Shown one piece after another: positions 24,969-29,949 of a DNA stretch of 29,949 nt. Source of the DNA: CAZOAR01 sp964577985 (GTDB lineage Bacteria > Gemmatimonadota > CAZMKB01 > CAZNLH01); contig CAZOAR010000032.1 in NCBI GenBank assembly GCA_964577985.1, forward strand, positions 1 through 29,949, in the 5' to 3' direction. The notes under the pieces are model-generated. The model saw only the letters and a program-made list of their open reading frames with translations. It ran no database searches and was not told where the DNA came from. Each line of letters starts with the position of its first letter. Position 1 is the stretch's first letter. A program made the position numbers and the translations under genes.

Positions 24969-25748
24969 TCATGCAGTGGAGGGGTCGCGGGAGATTCCAG
25001 GAAGAAACTGACTCAGTATTGCCATGGCTTCCATAGACTTCAACTGTCCGTCCGATTCCAGCATCAAGGCGACGATCCCTGTTATCCTGGCAGCAGCGAA
25101 GCTGGGGCCTTTGAAATTGTCTTCTCTGTGCCGATGGGGGATACTCCTCGGGTAGGGCGGAGCGTAGAAGATGAAGGGTTCATCCCGCGAGGCGCATATC
25201 ACGTCAGACGCCGAGGAAGTGACCCCTATGACGTCTGGAAAGACCGCGGGATAATCAATCTCCCTGTCATTCGCAGCCGCCGCGACCACCATGGCGCCAC
25301 GGCTCCCCGCGTCTGCGCAGACTGACCGCAGAGAAGGGACCGCTTTCTCGTTCCGCGTTCCCAGGCTGAGGTTGATGACATCCGCCTCTCCCTCTTCGAC
25401 TGCCCAGCGGATGGCTCGAACAAGTACGTCACTGGAGGATAGCAGGTTGGCATCGAGGATCTTGACACTAGCTATTTCGCAAGCGGGCGCTATCAAGCGT
25501 ATCACTCCCGCGCACGCTGTTCCATGCCCGATGGAATCGGTATGATCTTCTTCGATCCTGAACTCGCCGGCGGTGAGCCTGTCAATTCGCACGCCCCGTG
25601 CCAACCGTCCCACATGGGGATGATCGCTCAGGATGCCACTGTCGACCACAACTACCCTGACACCACGGCCAGTGCTGCCTTCAGCGCCGAGTGACCGGAG
25701 CAGAGACTTTGAAATCCCCAGTTCTTTCAACGAGTCGCCGTTATTCAA
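24969..25748 (-). CDS. Subtilisin-like (S8) serine protease without signal peptide
   Basis: A 259-aa compact S8 peptidase with the complete triad: Asp36 in VVVVDSGI, His75 in GHGTACAG, Ser216 in GPSFAAARITG. Oxyanion Asn160 is in AAAAND. GPSFAA replaces the more usual GTSMAA. No signal peptide and no prodomain are visible: the domain starts about 20 residues in, so the enzyme is probably cytoplasmic. The start is TTG at 25748, overlapping the ABC transporter stop as TTGA, which implies tight coupling to the exporter. In several peptide natural-product pathways a cytoplasmic subtilisin removes a leader peptide, and the same idea fits here, but no precursor was found. It could instead be a general intracellular subtilisin. 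It is the last gene of the operon. Confidence 0.88.
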   Translation of the reverse strand: MNNGDSLKELGISKSLLRSLGAEGSTGRGVRVVVVDSGILSDHPHVGRLARGVRIDRLTAGEFRIEEDHTDSIGHGTACAGVIRLIAPACEIASVKILDANLLSSSDVLVRAIRWAVEEGEADVINLSLGTRNEKAVPSLRSVCADAGSRGAMVVAAAANDREIDYPAVFPDVIGVTSSASDVICASRDEPFIFYAPPYPRSIPHRHREDNFKGPSFAAARITGIVALMLESDGQLKSMEAMAILSQFLPGISRDPSTA

Positions 25749-27589
25749 GATCCGGCCTGAGACTCATCGAGGTAAGAGATTCTCATCCTCGCAAGCAATT
25801 CTCTTCTCTCCGATTCACCAGGGTCACCTCCCGCGCGCGGATCGCCACCAGACTGGAGCGCCGAGTACAATCCGTTCCTGCCGGCCAGTTCTTCGTGTGT
25901 ACCCTCCTCCACTATCCGTCCACCCTCCATCACAAAGATCTTCTCCACGTCCTGCACCATGTTCAACCGGTGCGTGATTATGAGCGTCGTCCTCCCCTCC
26001 ATCAACTTCTTTAGAGCGAGCTGAACCCATTGATCAGCCATCCAGTCGAGAGAAGACGTGGCCTCGTCCAGGATCAATATGCCCGGAGATCTCAACGCGG
26101 CGCGGGCAATCGCTATCCTCTGTCTCTGCCCGCCGGAGAGCCTGAACCCCCTCTCCCCGAGGACGGTGTCGTATCCTTCGGGAAGCGAATCCACGAATTC
26201 ATCGACGAACGCCATCCTGGAGGCCTCGATGACCTCTTCCATCGATACGTCCTTCAGCCCGTAGGAGATGTTCTCAACCACGCTGGCGTGAAGCACAAAG
26301 GTTTCCTGGGCCACAACGGCGACGTGCCTCATAAAACTGTGGATCTTCACTCGTTCCAGGTCGACGCCCTCCACCAGTATCGTGCCTTCCGTCGGGCTGT
26401 ACAGCCTGAGGATAAGATCCGCCACGGTCGTTTTGCCAACGCCACTGCGACCGACCAGCGCGTATCGCTTCCCTTCCTCGAGTACAAAATTAAGATCGTC
26501 AAGAACTCGGCTGCTTCCTTCATACGAGAATGAGACGCCTGAGAACTCGATTCGCCCTCGGACGTCTTCCAGCGTGATTGGCTTCTCAATCTCCCTGCTC
26601 GGTATCTTGACATCAAGATATTCGAATATCCTGTCTATCGATGCTCTCCCTCGCTGCAACCTCAGATAGACCGACAACATGTTCTGGATAGGCGCGAAGA
26701 TCCTCATCTGGTAGACTTCGAACGCGATGAGCCCACCCACAGTCATCGCACCGTTCATTACCAGATATCCGCCAATCCCGAGCACAAGGAGGGAACTGGT
26801 CGAGAAGAGAAGGCCGTTGGCGCCCTCGGAGAGTGCGTTCACAATCTGAAACTTGAGGATCTTCTTTATCTGCGACTTGTTCTTTCGCAGGAACCTGCGG
26901 GCCTCGAAGATCTCGAGGCCATGTGAACGGATGAACTTGATACCAGTGAACGTCTCAACCACAAAACTCGCGATGTCCGCGTTGACATCCCTTATCTCCC
27001 TGGCGAGCTTCCTGATCATGGGCCGGAAGTGACGGAGTACGAAAAAGGAGAGTGGTATGAGGACACCGCTCATCAGGAATAGCTTCCAGTTCAGCCATAC
27101 AAGTATGGCTGCCGTCCCGACGAGGGTGAGCAGGCTCCCCGCGAGGGCAAGCAGCGAGCCGGTGGCTATCGCCTGCACCTCGGCTATGTCCCCGTTTATG
27201 CGGGCCACAAGGTCGCCAACACGTGTTCGCGAGAAGAAATTCAACGGGACGCGGTGCAGGTGCCTGAAAAGACTCAGCCTCATATCGAGGAGGACACGAG
27301 ACGTTACCCAGGTGTTCAAGTATCCACCCGCAGCGGATGCAAGATAGCGCAGCAACCCCACAATAAACATCGCCACGACGACCATCCACAGCATCGTCGT
27401 GTCCTTGCCGATGAAGATCTTGTCAATCAGGTATTTCATGAAGAGCGGGTAGGCGAGCGCGAAGAGCGTCGAGGTCATGGAAAGGCCAAATACCAGGACG
27501 ATCTTCTTCCAGTAAGGCTTCACAAACCTCATGATCTTCGTGAAGCGTTCACGGTCCCGCGGGTCGATGAATCTCGACAGGGTCAACAT
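25745..27589 (-). CDS. ABC exporter, fused membrane and ATPase domains (half transporter)
   Basis: A 614-aa type IV ABC half-transporter. The membrane domain (about 25-310) has six helices, including IVLVFGLSMTSTLFALAYPL, and the coupling-loop sequence NFFSRTRVGDLVARIN. The ATPase domain has Walker A GRSGVGKT (380-387), Q-loop VVAQETFVLHASV, signature LSGGQRQRIAIARA (484-497), Walker B ILILDEATSSLD and H-loop IITHRLN. No C39 peptidase domain precedes it. Such MsbA/McjD-like homodimers export lipids, drugs or peptides. The ATG at 27589, one base after the U32 stop, is preferred over an earlier in-frame start at 27631 inside that gene. The stop overlaps the S8 protease start. Its substrate is presumably whatever the surrounding operon makes or modifies (inference). 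Confidence 0.95.
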   Translation of the reverse strand: MLTLSRFIDPRDRERFTKIMRFVKPYWKKIVLVFGLSMTSTLFALAYPLFMKYLIDKIFIGKDTTMLWMVVVAMFIVGLLRYLASAAGGYLNTWVTSRVLLDMRLSLFRHLHRVPLNFFSRTRVGDLVARINGDIAEVQAIATGSLLALAGSLLTLVGTAAILVWLNWKLFLMSGVLIPLSFFVLRHFRPMIRKLAREIRDVNADIASFVVETFTGIKFIRSHGLEIFEARRFLRKNKSQIKKILKFQIVNALSEGANGLLFSTSSLLVLGIGGYLVMNGAMTVGGLIAFEVYQMRIFAPIQNMLSVYLRLQRGRASIDRIFEYLDVKIPSREIEKPITLEDVRGRIEFSGVSFSYEGSSRVLDDLNFVLEEGKRYALVGRSGVGKTTVADLILRLYSPTEGTILVEGVDLERVKIHSFMRHVAVVAQETFVLHASVVENISYGLKDVSMEEVIEASRMAFVDEFVDSLPEGYDTVLGERGFRLSGGQRQRIAIARAALRSPGILILDEATSSLDWMADQWVQLALKKLMEGRTTLIITHRLNMVQDVEKIFVMEGGRIVEEGTHEELAGRNGLYSALQSGGDPRAGGDPGESERRELLARMRISYLDESQAGS

Positions 27590-27590
27590 A

Positions 27591-28661
27591 TCAGTCACTC
27601 GCTCCGTTCTCTCTGCCAGGATCGGGGGCATGCGTCGATCCCTTCAAGCCGGTACTGGCGTCACGGTAGTAGCAGAGATAACCCGAGTCACAGAATTCGG
27701 GCGTGTCCCTCAACTTTCGCGCCTCATAGTTCACATCTTCCTCGCTCATTCCCTCGAGGACCATGTCCACTATCGTCCGCACCACTATCACGCTCTTCGC
27801 TTTTCGATCCAGGGGGGCCTCCCGTCCCACAATCTTGAGGACATTGACACCTGCCCTGGCGAGCCTGTGGATGGCGCACAGACCACAGGCCCCATTTACG
27901 AGACCGCGCAGTGTCATCGAGAACCCACAGTTCCTGCAATACCAGAGCCATTCTCTGTAGTCTTTCAGGTGTCCCTGCCATTTCTCCTCTTCGGCACTGC
28001 CGACAGGCCGTAGACCGTCGTTCGAAAGCGTCTCGTAGTCCCATGGAGTGAAACAGAAGTTTTCCATGTACGGGATGTTGTGCTGTGTATGACAGTGTCC
28101 CTCCTGGTAGACACAGGTATCGTTGAGGATGAAGGCCTCGATCTCCATATCCGGGACCTTTGACCGGATAGACTCTATTTCCGCCACGGAAAGCTGGCGG
28201 GGGAGGATGACTCTCTTTGCCCCGATCTCCCGGAAGAACTCTATCGATTGAACGTTGTGCGCTATCGCCAGTGTGCTTACGACTATCGGCTTATCGAAAC
28301 CCTTCTCGATAAAAGCGAGCATGAGGCCGATGTCGCTCACGATCAGGCCATCCGGTCTTACATCATCCACCAGGTCCCTGGCGAGCGGCATAAGGACATC
28401 GACCTGCTCCGAGGTGTAATAGGGGGAATTGAACGCGACGAACACTTCTTTCCCAAGCCCGTGGGCTATCTGCACCGCCTCCCTGAGCTCCGGGACAGTA
28501 CCGAAATTCGCGGTGGATGGTCCCCGCCTGTTGGTCGATATCGCAGAACTGAATTTCTCCACCCATTCGGGCGGCATTATCCCGGCGTAAAACTCATCCG
28601 CCCCGCAACGGGACAACGGCTCGACCTCTCGCGCATTACTCAACGGTGAAAGTATCTTCAT
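27591..28661 (-). CDS. U32-family protein with the Fe-S Cys motif (paralogue 2)
   Basis: A 356-aa protein. The TIM-barrel-like N-terminus (MKILSPLSNAREVEPLSRCGADEFYAG) is typical of U32 proteins. EAFILNDTCVYQEGHC (175-190) closely follows the U32 family pattern E-x-F-...-C-x4-G-x-C. Further Cys residues are Cys203, the pair C242-x2-C245, and C259-x2-C262. U32 proteins such as UbiU, UbiV, RlhA and TrhP carry a 4Fe-4S cluster and act in hydroxylation reactions rather than as proteases, so the peptidase name is historical. The ATG at 28661 lies 11 bp after the first U32 gene with GAGAG upstream. The C2/C2 pairs at 242-262 look like an extra metal site. Substrate unknown. Confidence 0.8.
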   Translation of the reverse strand: MKILSPLSNAREVEPLSRCGADEFYAGIMPPEWVEKFSSAISTNRRGPSTANFGTVPELREAVQIAHGLGKEVFVAFNSPYYTSEQVDVLMPLARDLVDDVRPDGLIVSDIGLMLAFIEKGFDKPIVVSTLAIAHNVQSIEFFREIGAKRVILPRQLSVAEIESIRSKVPDMEIEAFILNDTCVYQEGHCHTQHNIPYMENFCFTPWDYETLSNDGLRPVGSAEEEKWQGHLKDYREWLWYCRNCGFSMTLRGLVNGACGLCAIHRLARAGVNVLKIVGREAPLDRKAKSVIVVRTIVDMVLEGMSEEDVNYEARKLRDTPEFCDSGYLCYYRDASTGLKGSTHAPDPGRENGASD

Positions 28662-28672
28662 CGACTTCTCTC

Positions 28673-29626
28673 TCAAATCGGAAGTTGCGGCTGATAGACA
28701 ACCCTGTCCCAGGACCCTGGAGCTTCTCCGGACAATGCCGTCTCGATCATCCCAATCATGTTGGGATAGAATATCGTGTTTCCTCGTTGAATCAAATCCA
28801 GCGAACGGTTCGACAAAATCGTCTCCGTGTTGTGAAGAACCTGCGTGAATTCCCGGCATTCTCTGTGACACCCGACATACACCGTAAACTTGTCTCCTTT
28901 CTCGAGATTGAGCGAGCCCGGCATGCAGACCCTACCCGTCGCCACGTACCCGTAGGGAAGATAGACCGAAAAGCAGACCCCTTCGCCTTCCTGCTTTACT
29001 CCCTGATAGAGGTTGTCGAATTCATGCCGCTCCACACCCCATTTTCTCAACTCGCGCTCGAAGAGGGGGTTCGTCACGCTCGACTGCTGGACCGCCTTGA
29101 GACCATCACTCGGGGCGTTGCTGCTGTCATAATAGGGCGCGACTCTCGGATCTCTGACCATCTTGTTCATCATTCTTCCAAGAACGGGCCTGAGGCCCGG
29201 GAATTCCTTCTTCACCACCCTCAGAGTCCCCCAGTCATTCACGATGATCTCTATATCTCCTGCCTCCTCGACACCCTTCTCCAGGAGCGCGAATCGGGAT
29301 CTCAGCGTCCCCAGGCCCGCATCGGTGACGGGCGGTGTCAGGAAAGAGAGGGCCAGGCCCGCTTCACGGGTCAGTTCGAGGGCTCTGCCCACATCCCCGA
29401 TTTCTGGAATAAGCCTCTGGCAGAATTCGACGCCGAAATAGACTCTCTCAAGTTTCTCCGGTATCAGGTGAGATCTCAGCAGATCCGGCAGGACACGCTC
29501 AGGGTCATCCATGAAGGGCGGCGCGAACCACGGATCAAGGAGTTCGGGCCTCATGGATGTTTTTCCGACCTCCAGGAAGCCCTTCAGATCTCTCAGATTT
29601 GGGAACAGAATAGCCCAGCTTTGCAT
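28673..29626 (-). CDS. Divergent U32-like protein (paralogue 1), first gene of the operon
   Basis: A 317-aa protein with a TIM-barrel-like pattern. Strands such as LERVYFGVEFC, AGLALSFLTPPV, IEIIVNDWGTLRVV and GLRPVLGRMMNKMV are those seen in UbiV-like U32 proteins. Four Cys residues in the C-terminal half, C218, C234, C253 and C257 (C-x15-C-x18-C-x3-C), could ligate a 4Fe-4S cluster. It lacks the standard U32 signature that its neighbour has, so the family call is less sure. UbiU and UbiV also occur as adjacent unequal partners, and a heterodimer here is a reasonable analogy, not evidence of ubiquinone synthesis. AAGGG eight bases upstream and the promoter at 29660-29688 support the ATG at 29626. 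It is separated from the second U32 gene by 11 bp. Confidence 0.7.
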   Translation of the reverse strand: MQSWAILFPNLRDLKGFLEVGKTSMRPELLDPWFAPPFMDDPERVLPDLLRSHLIPEKLERVYFGVEFCQRLIPEIGDVGRALELTREAGLALSFLTPPVTDAGLGTLRSRFALLEKGVEEAGDIEIIVNDWGTLRVVKKEFPGLRPVLGRMMNKMVRDPRVAPYYDSSNAPSDGLKAVQQSSVTNPLFERELRKWGVERHEFDNLYQGVKQEGEGVCFSVYLPYGYVATGRVCMPGSLNLEKGDKFTVYVGCHRECREFTQVLHNTETILSNRSLDLIQRGNTIFYPNMIGMIETALSGEAPGSWDRVVYQPQLPI

Positions 29627-29659
29627 GAATTAACCCTTTCTCATCGATTACAAGATCAA

Positions 29660-29688
29660 AATATAACAAAAGACCGCCGTCCATCCAA
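29660..29688 (-). promoter_or_regulatory. Promoter of the U32/U32/ABC/S8 operon
   Basis: Read on the minus strand: TTGGAT (29683-29688), a 17-bp spacer, TATATT (29660-29665, five of six). The -10 is 33 bp from the ATG. It lies just inside the inner end of repeat copy B. Confidence 0.65.
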
Positions 29689-29722
29689 GCAGGGGAGCGC
29701 AGAAAGCCCTCCTCCAACCCAT

Positions 29723-29949
29723 AGTTTCCCCGGACAATATGGTCAAGTCTCCATAAGTCTCTTCTGGTGACACAGATGACTATCAGAAAAAGTGGAAAAC
29801 GGTGTGGACGGTAAATGCTCCCCTGTTAATTATTCTCTGTATCGTAAGTAATAGCGCTTTACATGCCATTTTCGCCCTGGATGTCATTCCCGCTTGTCGG
29901 GAATCAAATCGCACAATCAGGCCGATTCCGGACAAGCCGGAATGACACG
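29723..29949 (-). repeat. Interspersed repeat element, copy B (runs to the window edge)
   Basis: The mirror-image counterpart of the element at 24489-24858. From inside to outside it has AGTTTCCCC, a segment aligning with copy A, GTAATAGCGCTTTAC (29852-29866), one minisatellite-like unit, then the double hairpin with arms 29883-29905 and 29924-29946, and CACG at the window edge. It may continue beyond the window. Confidence 0.8.

Noticed and set aside
28646..29770. A 374-codon plus-strand frame
   Set aside because: It is opposite the first U32-like gene, which has a promoter, ribosome site and family pattern.

Overview
The window looks like chromosomal DNA from an uncultured-type Gram-negative (diderm) bacterium. 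It holds an outer-membrane-barrel-like protein ending in Phe, a lipoprotein thioredoxin, secreted beta-propeller and M16 proteins, and recognisable sigma-70-type promoters. A 31-codon AURKAIP1/COX24-type ribosomal peptide, paired M16 proteases and FG-GAP proteins would fit the FCB/Bacteroidota-like candidate phyla, but that placement is inference and weak. No rRNA, tRNA, CRISPR array, insertion sequence with a transposase, or phage gene was seen.

Layout. 1-785: end of an operon finishing with a TlpA-type lipoprotein thioredoxin. 835-1066: three tandem 78-bp repeats. 1110-3471 (minus): barrel protein, LemA-family protein and PAP2-like phosphatase in one tight operon. 3495-9166 (plus): membrane protein, DUF3604/PHP-type metal protein, and two secreted M16-family proteins, the first catalytic and the second lacking the zinc site. 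9329-12440 (minus): glycosyltransferase, ParB-like protein, and a spore-photoproduct-lyase-like radical SAM protein, the last two coupled. 12553-12747 (minus): a self-contained promoter/RBS/terminator unit for a 31-aa bS22-like ribosomal protein, absent from ordinary ORF calls. 12779-14749 (minus): FG-GAP beta-propeller with a near-consensus promoter. 14925-18808 (minus): MrfB (YprB) exonuclease and MrfA (YprA) helicase, a DNA-damage repair pair. 19241-21876 (plus): sensor histidine kinase with a periplasmic CxxCH haem motif, coupled to a CheY-like receiver. 21880-24276 (minus): Lon protease.

24489-29949 is the most unusual part. A four-gene minus-strand operon (two tandem U32-family Fe-S-type proteins, an ABC exporter, a signal-less subtilisin) has its own promoter. 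It is bracketed by two diverged copies of one non-coding repeat element in mirror orientation. The left copy carries an expanded 18-bp minisatellite (9 units) where the right copy has 1 unit. Each copy ends outward in a double hairpin whose two arms show a compensated G:C to C:G swap. The operon reads like a peptide or small-molecule modification/processing/export cassette, but no precursor gene could be identified and the function is inference.

A recurring feature is the use of TTG starts in four-base TTGA stop/start overlaps (PAP2, response regulator, subtilisin), so start prediction restricted to ATG/GTG would misplace these genes. Translational coupling is frequent throughout.
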